Part shown: one piece after another, positions 7,979 through 16,378 of the stretch
How positions within the stretch are numbered: the first letter of the stretch is position 1
Layout of the letters: every line of letters starts with the position of its first letter
Assembly: GCF_000950575.1 (NCBI RefSeq)
Contig: NZ_CP011005.1
Location: forward strand, 558,001-622,000
Length of the DNA: 64,000 nt
DNA from: Psychromicrobium lacuslunae
GTDB taxonomy: Bacteria; Actinomycetota; Actinomycetes; Actinomycetales; Micrococcaceae
Reading direction: 5' to 3'
Position numbers and translations under genes: made by a program
The notes under the pieces: model-generated
The model's input: the letters and a program-made list of their open reading frames with translations, nothing else
Told to the model about the DNA's origin: nothing
The model's database searches: none

Positions 7979-8863
7979 CTAGACCCCCAACAACTTCAGC
8001 CCAGCTTCCGAAGCGCTGCCAGGCTTGGCGGTATGCGTCAGCAAACGCTGCCCGCTTCCTTCGGCGAGGTGCAGCACTTCATAATCCAGCTCCAGTTCGC
8101 CGAGCACCGGGTGGTGGAAACGCTTAGTTCCGCTGGTGCACAGCCGAACCGCGTGCTTCGCCCAGAGCGCGGCGAATTCGGGGCTATTCATGCTGAGTTC
8201 GCCAACCAGCTCGGCCAGCTGCCGGTCGTCGGGGAATTGTGCCGCAATGTAGCGCAGCGAGGACACCGCGAGGGCTGCTTCGTCCTGCCAATCAAGATAG
8301 AGAGCGCGGGTGTGCGGGTCGAGGAACAGCATCCGAATATTGTTCGGTCGGTTCTCCACCCGCTGCGGAGCGGAAAAATCCAGGTGCCCGGCAAAGAGCA
8401 GGTGAGCCGGACGATTCCACGCCAGAATGTCGTTGAACCGCCCCAGCAGCATCGCGGGCACTCCGGACATCGCCTGCAATAGCTGCTCGGCGCCTGGTCT
8501 AGCGATTTCGCTGCGACTTGGCCGACGTCTCTTGGCGGGGGCTGGTTGTGCCAGCGAGAAGAAATGATTGCGTTCGTCGGCATCCAGCTGCAGCGCCCGC
8601 GCCAGCGCTTCGATCACCGCCTCGGAAGCGTTGCGTGACTGGCCCTGCTCCAATCGAGTGAGATAAGTGACCGAGACCCCAGCGAGCTGGGCTAGCTCCT
8701 CCCTGCGCAGGCCGGGTACCCGGCGCCGGCCAAAGCTTCGCAATCCAACCTGTTCCGGACTCAGTCGATCTCGGCGGGAGCGCAGGAACTCACCTAGCTC
8801 CGTGGCCGAACCCAGGATCGAGCCCGGGATCAAAGTTTCCAGGTCAAGCTGTTCGTGGCGCAT
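7979..8863 (-). CDS. XRE-family regulator with MmyB-like ligand domain
   Basis: Transcription factor of 294 residues. An N-terminal helix-turn-helix (RSRRDRLSPEQVG through REELAQLAGVSVTYLTRLEQG) is followed by a C-terminal MmyB-like ligand-binding domain, recognisable from NDILAWNRPAHLLF and the LYLDWQDEAALAVSSLRYIAAQFPD segment. The ATG at 8863 is preferred over one at 8881 because GGAG lies 9 bp upstream of it. It is divergent from a DHA2 drug exporter; in such pairs the regulator usually controls the transporter. Tandem 15-bp repeats between them may be its operator. Confidence 0.9.
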   Translation of the reverse strand: MRHEQLDLETLIPGSILGSATELGEFLRSRRDRLSPEQVGLRSFGRRRVPGLRREELAQLAGVSVTYLTRLEQGQSRNASEAVIEALARALQLDADERNHFFSLAQPAPAKRRRPSRSEIARPGAEQLLQAMSGVPAMLLGRFNDILAWNRPAHLLFAGHLDFSAPQRVENRPNNIRMLFLDPHTRALYLDWQDEAALAVSSLRYIAAQFPDDRQLAELVGELSMNSPEFAALWAKHAVRLCTSGTKRFHHPVLGELELDYEVLHLAEGSGQRLLTHTAKPGSASEAGLKLLGV

Positions 8864-8909
8864 GACAATATTCTCCAGCATCGACCCGGCTTTAGCCTGC
8901 CCCTGCCAA

Positions 8910-8948
8910 TGCCAGGCAGACGAGTGCCAGGCAGACGAGTGCCAGGCA
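8910..8948. repeat. 15-bp direct repeats in the XRE/MFS divergent region
   Basis: The unit tgccaggcagacgag occurs at 8910-8924 and 8925-8939, with a third partial copy (tgccaggca) at 8940-8948, directly before the ribosome site AAGGAG (8950-8955) of the exporter gene. A looser match (ccaggca) follows at 8958-8964. Placement between a regulator and its likely target suggests operator function; this is inferred. Confidence 0.7.
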
Positions 8949-8964
8949 CAAGGAGACCAGGCAA

Positions 8965-10428
8965 ATGAAGACTACGCACAGCAGGGTGCTGGTTAGCAAT
9001 CCGGTTCCAGTCAAGGCTAAGAAGATGACCACTGCGACCCCCATCAAAGCCGAAAAGATGAGCCCGCGAGAGCGACTCACGCTCGCTGTCCTGCTCACCG
9101 CCAATTTCACCCTGGCCGTTGACTTCTCCATCCTCAATGTGGCGTTGCCGCAGATCGGTGCAGAGATCGGCTTCGGCACCGAGCATTTGCAATGGATCGT
9201 TACTTCCTTCGCGCTCTGTGCCGCCGGTTTCACGCTGCTTTTCGGTCGAGTTGCCGACCTGTTCGGCCGCAAACGCTTGTTCCTGGTCGGTATCGCCCTG
9301 CTCGGACTTGCCTCGCTGGCCGGAGGTCTCGCTCAAGACCCTGCGCTGCTGATCATTGCTCGGATCGCCCAAGGCCTGGCTACCGCAATGGTCACCCCGG
9401 CGGCGCTGTCTTTGCTGACCACTAGTTTTGCTGAAGGCCCGCAACGCAGCAAAGCGCTCGGCTTGAACGGTGCCCTGATGGCGGCAGGTTTCACCACCGG
9501 TGCCGTGCTGGGCGGGGTGCTCACCGGCGTCGTGAGTTGGCGGTGGGCGTTCTTTATCAACGTCGTTGTTGCGGTCGCGGTGCTGCTCAGTGCGCCTTTC
9601 GTGTTGCGAGAGCGAAGTTCGGAGAGCCGAGCGAGACTCGACGCTCCGGGCGCGATTCTGGTCACGGCAGGCCTGCTCGCCCTGGTCTACGGTATTAGCA
9701 ACGCAGGGGAGTTGGGCTGGCTGAGCCCGGCGAGCTGGCTTCCGATGCTCGCTGCCGTGCTGCTCTTCGCGCTTTTCGCCGTGGTTGAGCGCCGCAGCGC
9801 CGAGCCACTGGTGAGCCCGGAACTTCTCAAGCGTCGCAATGTGGCTTGGGGAAATCTTGCCGGGCTACTGGCCTTCGCCACCGAGACCTCGCTGGTTTTC
9901 CTGCTCACTCTCTACTTACAGAGCATCCTGGGATTCAGCGCCATCGCGGCGGGTCTGATTCTGGCTGTACTGGGCGTTGGCACGGTGCTCGGCGGGCTGC
10001 TGGCGCCGCGGCTCATCAAACGTTTCGGTGCCCCTACCGCAATGGTGTTCGGTTTTGTGGTGCAGGCGGCAGTGACCGCCCCGCTGGCTTTCCTTGGCGA
10101 ACAAGCTGCCTGGTTGGTTCCGCTACTGCTGCTCAGCTTCCTTGGCGGAGTGGCGAATCTGGTGGCCATTGTCGGTTATGTGGTGAGTTCGACCTCCTCA
10201 GTGCCCAGCGAGCAGCAGGGTCTCGCCACCGGGCTGGTCACTATGAGCCAGCAGGTCGGTATTACCTTGGGAACTCCGGTGATGTCAGCGATCCTGGCTA
10301 GCCAGCTGACGGCTGGTTTACTGCCCGGTCTACAGCTTGCGATTGGCGTCAACGCCGCAGTGGCGATGGTTGGTGCACTGCTGGTGGCGAGCTTCCTGCG
10401 TCCGCTGAGGAAGCCTGAGCGAGCCTGA
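8965..10428 (+). CDS. DHA2-family MFS multidrug exporter
   Basis: Membrane protein of 487 residues with the length and pattern of 14-segment drug:H+ antiporters (EmrB/QacA subfamily). After a 35-residue cytoplasmic tail the first segment carries FTLAVDFSILNVALPQIG, matching motif D1 of DHA2. Motif A appears as GRVADLFGRKRLFL, and the motif C-like stretch as GALMAAGFTTGAVLGGVLTG. The ATG at 8965 has AAGGAG 9 bp upstream. It is divergent from the XRE regulator, which probably controls it. The exported compound is unknown. Confidence 0.93.
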   Translation: MKTTHSRVLVSNPVPVKAKKMTTATPIKAEKMSPRERLTLAVLLTANFTLAVDFSILNVALPQIGAEIGFGTEHLQWIVTSFALCAAGFTLLFGRVADLFGRKRLFLVGIALLGLASLAGGLAQDPALLIIARIAQGLATAMVTPAALSLLTTSFAEGPQRSKALGLNGALMAAGFTTGAVLGGVLTGVVSWRWAFFINVVVAVAVLLSAPFVLRERSSESRARLDAPGAILVTAGLLALVYGISNAGELGWLSPASWLPMLAAVLLFALFAVVERRSAEPLVSPELLKRRNVAWGNLAGLLAFATETSLVFLLTLYLQSILGFSAIAAGLILAVLGVGTVLGGLLAPRLIKRFGAPTAMVFGFVVQAAVTAPLAFLGEQAAWLVPLLLLSFLGGVANLVAIVGYVVSSTSSVPSEQQGLATGLVTMSQQVGITLGTPVMSAILASQLTAGLLPGLQLAIGVNAAVAMVGALLVASFLRPLRKPERA

Positions 10429-10443
10429 TGTTAAGCTGAGGCC

Positions 10444-10839
10444 ATGCCGGGCTTTCATCATGTTGAATTGTGGGTTGCTGATCTCGATGCCGCCAAAAAA
10501 GAGTGGGGTTGGTTGCTGGCGCGGCTGGGCTTCGAACTGGAACAGCAATGGCCCGAAGGTGAGTCTTGGGAAGCCGGGGGAGCTTATTTGACGCTGACCA
10601 CTTCACCAAACCTCTCCCAACCGGAACATGATCGTCGGCAGCCCGGGGTGAATCACTTAGCCTTCCACGCCGGTTCCCCGGACAGCGTCGACGCTGTGAT
10701 GGCCGAAGCCCCCGAGCACGGTTGGACCCCGCTGTATCACGACCGCTATCCGCATGCTGGCGGCGAGTTTCACTACGCGGGTTGGTTACAGAATGGTGCC
10801 GGCTTTAAAGCCGAAGTGGTGGCTGAGCAAGCCGACTAA
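10444..10839 (+). CDS. VOC-superfamily (glyoxalase-like) protein
   Basis: Cytosolic protein of 131 residues with two beta-alpha-beta-beta-beta modules of the vicinal-oxygen-chelate fold. The first starts MPGFHHVELWVADLDAAKKEW, the second with NHLAFHAGS. Candidate metal ligands are His5 or His6, His in NHLAFHA, and a C-terminal Glu. A GAGG lies only 2 bp from the ATG, so the ribosome site is weak. The gene follows the exporter by 15 bp and may be read through from it. Substrate unknown; VOC folds include glyoxalases, dioxygenases and drug-binding proteins. Confidence 0.85.
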   Translation: MPGFHHVELWVADLDAAKKEWGWLLARLGFELEQQWPEGESWEAGGAYLTLTTSPNLSQPEHDRRQPGVNHLAFHAGSPDSVDAVMAEAPEHGWTPLYHDRYPHAGGEFHYAGWLQNGAGFKAEVVAEQAD

Positions 10840-10934
10840 TAGTCGGCTAAAAAAGTCTTCGCCCCGAGCGGTGCGATCTTCATTTTTTAGTGCAGTTTAT
10901 TGTGGTTTGGTGCGAGTATCGGCACGATTGAGGT

Positions 10935-11366
10935 ATGTCAGTTTCCATTGCCAGCGCGCCATTCAGCAGCCAAGCTCACCAAGCCAGCCAGGTGGGCGAA
11001 GCAAGCCAAGCCAGCCATCGGCTCACCGTGCGCGACGTCGCCGAGAGCAGCGGTGTCGCCCCGTCAGCTGTGCGATTCTACGAGGAACACGGGGTGATCG
11101 AGGCGGTGCGCACCAGCGGTAATCAGCGCCGCTTCGCTGAATCGGCAAGCTGCCGGATCAGCGTGGCCAGGCTGGCGCAGGGTGTTGGTTTGACGGTGCG
11201 TGACATGGCCGAGATCTTTGCCGACTTTCCAGCCGAGCCGCAAGCTGAAGACTGGGGCAGGGTTTCCGCGACGCTGATCACTCAGGCCGAGCAGCGAATC
11301 GCAGACCTCAAGCAGCAACTGGCGAGTTTGCAATCCGGCGGTAAGCTCTGCGAATTACAGAGCTAA
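10935..11366 (+). CDS. MerR-family transcriptional regulator
   Basis: Protein of 143 residues with an N-terminal winged helix (RLTVRDVAESSGVAPSAVRFYEEHGVI, about 30-56) and a C-terminal dimerisation helix. Overall it resembles SoxR, including the GGKLCEL tail, but it lacks the CxxCxC...C iron-sulfur cluster of SoxR: only one cysteine remains there. The first 28 residues are a low-complexity SQA-rich tail coded by short repeats, so a GTG at about 10993 could be the true start. GAGG immediately precedes the ATG. The target is unknown. Confidence 0.85.
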   Translation: MSVSIASAPFSSQAHQASQVGEASQASHRLTVRDVAESSGVAPSAVRFYEEHGVIEAVRTSGNQRRFAESASCRISVARLAQGVGLTVRDMAEIFADFPAEPQAEDWGRVSATLITQAEQRIADLKQQLASLQSGGKLCELQS

Positions 11367-11383
11367 TACAGTTCTACCAATGT

Positions 11384-11830
11384 CTACCAATGCCAGGCCT
11401 CGCCGCCGACATTCGCAATGGTGCGTTGCAGCACGGTGATCGTGGTGACGAATTCTTGTTCGCTAATACCCTGCATACGCTCTGCTTGGAGCTGCTGTTG
11501 CAACAGTGCGGCTTCCAGAAAGATCGCGGTGCCGCTCTCAGTGGACTTCAATAATGGACCGTCAACCGTCAGCCAGCCCTTGGCTTTGGCTGAGTCAATG
11601 GCGTCCTCAATGGCTTCCGGAGTCTCGTTGGGACCGACCGTTTCCACTGTCTCGGTTCGCGCCATCCCATCTGGATGCAGTGAAAGCTGATGCAGCACCC
11701 ACCATTCGGGCTGGCTGAGGCCAATCTCAGCGAGCGCGCCGCGAGTGCGACGACGCACTGCCTCGCCGGCGCGGGCGGTCCAGAAGCCGATTGGTTGATG
11801 GAGGGCAGCTTGCATGGGTTTATTGTTCAT
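11384..11830 (-). CDS. MarR-family transcriptional regulator
   Basis: Winged-helix regulator of 148 residues. The recognition region reads RGALAEIGLSQPEWWVLHQLSLHP, followed by the wing TVDGPLLKSTESG; terminal helices supply the dimer interface. The gene stands alone on this strand. A perfect 20-bp palindrome lies 16 bp upstream of the ATG, the expected place for an autoregulatory MarR operator. Ligand and other targets are unknown. Confidence 0.88.
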   Translation of the reverse strand: MNNKPMQAALHQPIGFWTARAGEAVRRRTRGALAEIGLSQPEWWVLHQLSLHPDGMARTETVETVGPNETPEAIEDAIDSAKAKGWLTVDGPLLKSTESGTAIFLEAALLQQQLQAERMQGISEQEFVTTITVLQRTIANVGGEAWHW

Positions 11831-11845
11831 AGCGGCAACTCTAAA

Positions 11846-11865
11846 ACTTCAACAAATGTTGAAGT
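11846..11865. promoter_or_regulatory. Probable MarR operator palindrome
   Basis: ACTTCAAC at 11846-11853 and GTTGAAGT at 11858-11865 are perfect inverted repeats separated by AAAT. The TTCAAC...GTTGAA core is a typical MarR-family operator. It lies 16-35 bp upstream of the MarR start codon, so it most likely mediates autoregulation. Confidence 0.75.
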
Positions 11866-11944
11866 CAACGGTTGAGAGTGAGAGTTTTTGGCAAGAAATC
11901 GGCAAAGTGGAGTCGGGGGACCAGGGGCCGTCCTCCCGAGCCTT

Positions 11945-13294
11945 TTATTTGCCCAGTGAATCCTTGCCTGCTTGCCAGCCGCTCGCCAGCTCCTTAACCC
12001 GGTTAGCGTCCACCTTCTTGCCGTCTGGAATGTGGCCGGGATCGGCGGTGGAGAACTTGAGGCTCCATTTTTCCGGCGGTGTCTTGCTGGAGACCTGCAC
12101 CCTGACCTGCGCCGCCGGATCTCCCAAGCCGGAGACGGCTAGCAGCTTACCCATCTCGTAAGCGGAGATGTTCTGAGTCGCATAGACCGAGACATTCAGA
12201 CCGTCCTGCTCCGAGACGCCCATATTCACCGAGTCAAGGTCTTCGTCCTCGAGCAGCTTAATGAAGACTCCCAGCGGCACACTGAGGTGCGCCGGCTTGG
12301 AAACTTTTGACCGTCCGAGTGTGTAGCTGATCAGTACCTGATGGTAGGCGGGGTGCGCCGAAAGAGTGTCATCCACTTTTTTCAGCAGCGCGGTATTTGG
12401 CACGGTGATATTGAGCGCAGCGCCGCCGGCCTCGATTTTCTTGAGTTGCGGCTGATCGCGAATCAGGTCGATCAGGCTTTCCAGTGAGGCGGCGCTGCCT
12501 TGAGCAATTTTGTGTCGTTCGATGATCGGGTTGTTCTCAAGGTAGACCTGATCGATTTCCTTGTACTGCGGCAGCTTACTGGCGAAGCTTATTGCGGTCT
12601 GACGATCCACGCTGGTGGCTAAGCGCACCTCGAGTGCGCCAGGGCTGAGCTTTCCGCCGATCACTGAATACTTCTTCGCGATCTGATCGAAAAGCGATAT
12701 CTCCGCCAGCGGTGGGTGGTTATTCTCGGTATTGATTTCAAACTTCGCAGCCAGCACGTTCGCTTGCTTGATTACGGCGTTATCGGCCAGCACCGCGGCC
12801 AGGCGGCTTAGTTCGTTGAACGTGGCCGATGCCTCGAGTTCGAGGTTTGCTGAATACCCTGTGCTGCCTGAGCCGAAGTAGCGGTCTACCCGGAAATTCG
12901 CCAGCTTTGGCTGGGCTTCGGCCAAGGTATACGCCTTTGCCAGCTCGACTGCATCAACGTCGCTGGGGCGTTCTTGAATATCCATTGATAATTCGCTGCC
13001 GCTTTGCGATGCTGATGAGCTGGTGATTCTCAGTCGTAGGTCCCCGGTGGATCTGATGATGTTGGTCAGATCAGCGGCGCTGATCTTCGGTTTCGTGGCG
13101 ATCCTTATCTGGCAATCCCAGTTCCAGGGCAATGGCTGGCTACAGCTGGTTTTCATGCTGGCGATGCCGTTTAGTCCGCTGAATCGGGCGGTCAGTTCCT
13201 GCTCGCTAGGTCGCGCCGTGCAGCCCGCTAAGCTGGCAGATAACAGCGCAGCGAGAAGCGGCAAAGTCAGCCAGCGGCTTAGCTTGAGTTTCAT
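11945..13294 (-). CDS. Predicted lipoprotein of unknown function
   Basis: Secreted lipoprotein of 449 residues. The signal peptide MKLKLSRWLTLPLLAALLSASLAGC ends in a good lipobox with the lipidated cysteine at residue 25. The ATG at 13294 has GGGGAG 4 bp upstream; an earlier in-frame TTG start is not supported. The mature part has repeated alpha/beta-like blocks (for example SLESLIDLIRDQPQLKKIEAG and KLLEDEDLDSVNMGVSEQDG) but no family I can name. It is monocistronic, divergent from the PHP-domain hydrolase gene, with 187 bp between them. Confidence 0.85.
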   Translation of the reverse strand: MKLKLSRWLTLPLLAALLSASLAGCTARPSEQELTARFSGLNGIASMKTSCSQPLPWNWDCQIRIATKPKISAADLTNIIRSTGDLRLRITSSSASQSGSELSMDIQERPSDVDAVELAKAYTLAEAQPKLANFRVDRYFGSGSTGYSANLELEASATFNELSRLAAVLADNAVIKQANVLAAKFEINTENNHPPLAEISLFDQIAKKYSVIGGKLSPGALEVRLATSVDRQTAISFASKLPQYKEIDQVYLENNPIIERHKIAQGSAASLESLIDLIRDQPQLKKIEAGGAALNITVPNTALLKKVDDTLSAHPAYHQVLISYTLGRSKVSKPAHLSVPLGVFIKLLEDEDLDSVNMGVSEQDGLNVSVYATQNISAYEMGKLLAVSGLGDPAAQVRVQVSSKTPPEKWSLKFSTADPGHIPDGKKVDANRVKELASGWQAGKDSLGK

Positions 13295-13481
13295 GGCGCT
13301 CCCCGGATTGCGGCGCAAACGGCGCGCCTTGTTTCCATTCGATGGACTAACACAAATATAGATCGTCGATTGATCCTCAACCAGGTTTTTCCCAAATTGT
13401 CATGAAGCTGTAGACGCCTCGTGTCGGCTTCGTTCAGCCTCTGGTAACCAGCTGTTCACTGAAGCTGAGCAGACTGGCACC

Positions 13482-15095
13482 ATGACGTCTATCTCTTCTG
13501 AGCAGAGCGGCACAGTAAACCACGAGCCGAAACCGTCGCGACGGCACTTCGTCACGGCGGCGCTTGCCAGCACCGCCACCGCAGCACTGGCTGGCAATTC
13601 GCTGATGCTCGCGCCGGCGGCTTTCGCCACTGCGCCCAATGGAAGCAGCAAGACTCAGACCATCACCGGCCACCTAGCACCCGGCGCTGCCGACTTCGTA
13701 TACCTGCCGGTCGAAGTGCCCACCGGGGTCAATCGAATCTCGGTCTCCTACAGCTACAGCAAACCCACAGTGCCCAGCGGCTTACTCAGTAATTCCTGCG
13801 ATATTGGCATCTTCGATGAGCGCGGCTTCGAGCTCGGCGGCAAGGGTTTTCGTGGCTGGTCAGGCGGGTTCCGCACCGAATTTAGCATTTCCGCGAGCGA
13901 AGCGACCCCGGGCTATTTGCCGGGCAGGGTCAAGCGTGGCACCTGGCACGTGGTGCTCGGGCCTTATCAAGTCGCAGCCCAGGGTCTGGATTACACCGTC
14001 AAGGTCACGCTCGACTACGGTCCCGACGGCAAAGCAGCGAAGCCGAGCTATCCGCCACAGCAGATCGCGGGAACGGGTAGCGGTTGGTACCGAGGCGATT
14101 GCCACCTGCACACCGTCTATTCAGATGGTCGCCGCACACCGGAAGAAGTCGCTGCCGGGGCGCGGGCTGCTCGGCTCGACTTCATGGTGAGCACCGAACA
14201 CAACACCTCCTCTTCGCACAGTGTCTGGGGTCCGCTGGCCGGGCCGGATCTGCTGATCTTGACTGGCGAGGAAGTTACCACCCGCAATGGGCATTACTTG
14301 GCACTCGGGCTGCCTGCGGGGGACTGGATTGATTGGCGATACCGCGCTCGCGATCAGTTCTTCGGCAAGGCCGCGCAGCAGATTCACCGTTCCGGTGCCA
14401 TTTTGGTGCCCGCCCACCCGTATTGTCCCTATGTCGGTTGCCGTTGGAAGTTCGGTTATGAGCAGGCTGACGCTGTCGAGGTCTGGAACGGGCCATGGAC
14501 AGCTGACGACGAATCCGCCGTCGACACTTGGGATGCCATGCTAGTGCGCTACGCCCGGGGCCGCGATGACTCCTGGGTGCCAGCGATGGGCAACTCCGAC
14601 GCACACAGCGCGCCGCAACAGATCGGCTTGCCGCACAATGTAGTGCGCGCGGATCGGCTATCCCGTGATGCGCTGCTGAGAGGAATTAGCGCCGGGCAGA
14701 GCTGGATCGCTGAATCTGCCGATATTTCCCTGGATTTCAAGGTCGCCACGGTGCCAGGGGATAGCGGCGGCAAACAACGTAGCGCCGGGATTGGTGAGCG
14801 GCTCGAGGTCAGTGCCAGCACCCCGGTCACCGTGACCGCTACTGTTTCCGGGGTGCCCAACGGGGTGGTGCGCTTTATCACCGACGAAGGCCAGACCCAG
14901 CAAATTTCCTTGCCCGCTAGTGGCCAAGGTAGCGCTAACTGGCTCACCACGCCGCAGCTAGCGGCTTATGTTCGGGTCGAAGTACGGCACCCACTCGCCG
15001 ATGGCAGCCCGGGCTCCGGAACCGGAATGGGGGCCCAACTGCAGCTCGGCCCGATGGCGGCTCTCAGCAACCCGATTTTCTTGGGCCGCCGCTAG
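13482..15095 (+). CDS. Tat-exported PHP-domain metallohydrolase (CehA/McbA-like)
   Basis: Protein of 537 residues with a twin-arginine signal (KPSRRHFVTAALAS, about residues 16-30, then ALAGNSLMLAPAAFATA). An N-terminal beta-rich domain (about 60-200) precedes a PHP domain. The metal-binding motifs are visible: DCHLHTVYSDG, STEHN, the GEEVT segment, PAHPYCPY and GNSDAH. CehA/McbA-type members hydrolyse phosphoesters or carbamates; the substrate here is unknown. Twin-arginine export implies folding, perhaps metal loading, in the cytoplasm before secretion. The ribosome site is weak. The C-terminal 120 residues form another beta-type domain. Confidence 0.88.
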   Translation: MTSISSEQSGTVNHEPKPSRRHFVTAALASTATAALAGNSLMLAPAAFATAPNGSSKTQTITGHLAPGAADFVYLPVEVPTGVNRISVSYSYSKPTVPSGLLSNSCDIGIFDERGFELGGKGFRGWSGGFRTEFSISASEATPGYLPGRVKRGTWHVVLGPYQVAAQGLDYTVKVTLDYGPDGKAAKPSYPPQQIAGTGSGWYRGDCHLHTVYSDGRRTPEEVAAGARAARLDFMVSTEHNTSSSHSVWGPLAGPDLLILTGEEVTTRNGHYLALGLPAGDWIDWRYRARDQFFGKAAQQIHRSGAILVPAHPYCPYVGCRWKFGYEQADAVEVWNGPWTADDESAVDTWDAMLVRYARGRDDSWVPAMGNSDAHSAPQQIGLPHNVVRADRLSRDALLRGISAGQSWIAESADISLDFKVATVPGDSGGKQRSAGIGERLEVSASTPVTVTATVSGVPNGVVRFITDEGQTQQISLPASGQGSANWLTTPQLAAYVRVEVRHPLADGSPGSGTGMGAQLQLGPMAALSNPIFLGRR

Positions 15096-15127
15096 CGGCA
15101 CCGCGATATCGAGCTGGCGGCAGGAGC

Positions 15128-15868
15128 TTAGAGCAGCGCCTTCTGCAAAGAGTCGGTGTAGACAATTAATTGCAGCACCGGAAGCGCAATGCAGCCATAC
15201 ATGAGCCCGAAAAAGATCGAGTGAGTGAGCACGAAAACCACGCAATCCCTGCTTGCCCGGGGTTGCCCGAAGTGTTCACGAGCCTTACGCCACATGCCAC
15301 TGGGATGCCGGATATCCCAGCTATTGAAACGCAGATAACGGCCCAAATAGACGCCGAAGCTGACTAGGACGATCAACGCAACGGAGAATACTACGGTGCC
15401 TACCGCGTGCACTCCGGAGAGATCTTTGAAGAAGAAAGCGACGAAGATCAGGGTGACCAAGAAGAGGTTGACCACCATATTTACCACCCCGGACATCGCT
15501 AGGGCGAGCACACTAATAATGTCGTACCACAGCGGTGTTGTCTCTTCCTCCACTCGATGATTCAGATTGAGTTCGGTGATCAGATACGCCGAATTTGGTA
15601 GCAGCAGAAGCCAAGCGAGCAGCACCACAGCCATCACCAGCCAGCCGATCAACTGGCCGACTGTACCTAAGCCAACGGTCAGCGCCGTCACTATAAAGGC
15701 GAACAGCATGCCAAAGGTCAGTACAAAAACGGGCAAGACCGAGAGCCAGATGTTCCACAGCATCGGCCGGTACACCGGCTGCTTATAGAGCCAAGATCGG
15801 ACGAAAACCAGTGCGAAGGCGTAGATATTCAGGCCGATCACGGAAAGAATAAGTGCTGAAATGCCCAA
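15128..15868 (-). CDS. DUF1361 multi-pass membrane protein
   Basis: Membrane protein of 246 residues with about seven hydrophobic segments. The DUF1361 hallmarks LLPNSAYLITEL and YLGRYLRFNSWDI are both present. The function of this family is unknown. The start used is a TTG at 15868, since no ATG or GTG gives a frame covering the first membrane segment; the ribosome site is weak, so the start is uncertain. It converges on the metallohydrolase gene with 32 bp between stops. Confidence 0.85.
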   Translation of the reverse strand: MGISALILSVIGLNIYAFALVFVRSWLYKQPVYRPMLWNIWLSVLPVFVLTFGMLFAFIVTALTVGLGTVGQLIGWLVMAVVLLAWLLLLPNSAYLITELNLNHRVEEETTPLWYDIISVLALAMSGVVNMVVNLFLVTLIFVAFFFKDLSGVHAVGTVVFSVALIVLVSFGVYLGRYLRFNSWDIRHPSGMWRKAREHFGQPRASRDCVVFVLTHSIFFGLMYGCIALPVLQLIVYTDSLQKALL

Positions 15869-15975
15869 TGAGTTCTCGCTGCCAATAGTGGAGGTGTGCT
15901 GACGCTCCGAAGAGACCCTCCACTATATCGACCGCGCCTGGGAGTTCTCCGATTGGAGGCTCGGGCAGAGAATTC

Positions 15976-16341
15976 TCAGCTCGGCAACTGGCTAACCAAG
16001 CCCACGGTGTTGCCCTCGGGATCTTCGATGAAACCCTGCCACTCATCGGTGCCCGCGGGGCCGAGCGTGTCGTCGTCGTGATGGAAGATTACCGCGGCTT
16101 CGGAGACTACCCGGAACCGATCGCGGAATTGTTCGATGCTGATTCGGACATCTGGCACCGCTAAGTAAAGCAGCGCGGAGGGGGCTTTATCGTCGAGGAG
16201 CAGGCGGACGCCGTCGAGGTCGAAGAAGACCAAGCCAGGGGGCACGAAACGGGCGGTGGGTTCGACGCCCAGCAACTCCCGGTAGAACGCCGTCGCCCGG
16301 TCAAGATCCTTGGCGTGCTGCGCAACTTGAACTAGTTTCAT
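15976..16341 (-). CDS. VOC-superfamily protein downstream of an LLM oxidoreductase
   Basis: Glyoxalase-fold protein of 121 residues. It starts MKLVQVAQHAKDLDRATAFY and ends GFIEDPEGNTVGLVSQLP, the usual first and last VOC motifs; likely metal ligands are His9 and Glu in IEDPEGN. The ATG at 16341 is selected because GGAGG lies about 8 bp upstream. It follows the flavin-dependent oxidoreductase gene by 37 bp in the same direction and is probably co-transcribed. Specific activity unknown. Confidence 0.88.
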   Translation of the reverse strand: MKLVQVAQHAKDLDRATAFYRELLGVEPTARFVPPGLVFFDLDGVRLLLDDKAPSALLYLAVPDVRISIEQFRDRFRVVSEAAVIFHHDDDTLGPAGTDEWQGFIEDPEGNTVGLVSQLPS

Positions 16342-16378
16342 CGCTTTTCCTCCACTTGTTCCTGCCTTGGGCTGAAGT

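Noticed and set aside
10830-10848. Hairpin AGCCGACT/AGTCGGCT overlapping the VOC gene stop, considered as a terminator
   Set aside because: It is followed by A residues, not T residues, on the plus strand and has no T-run on the minus strand, so intrinsic termination is not supported.
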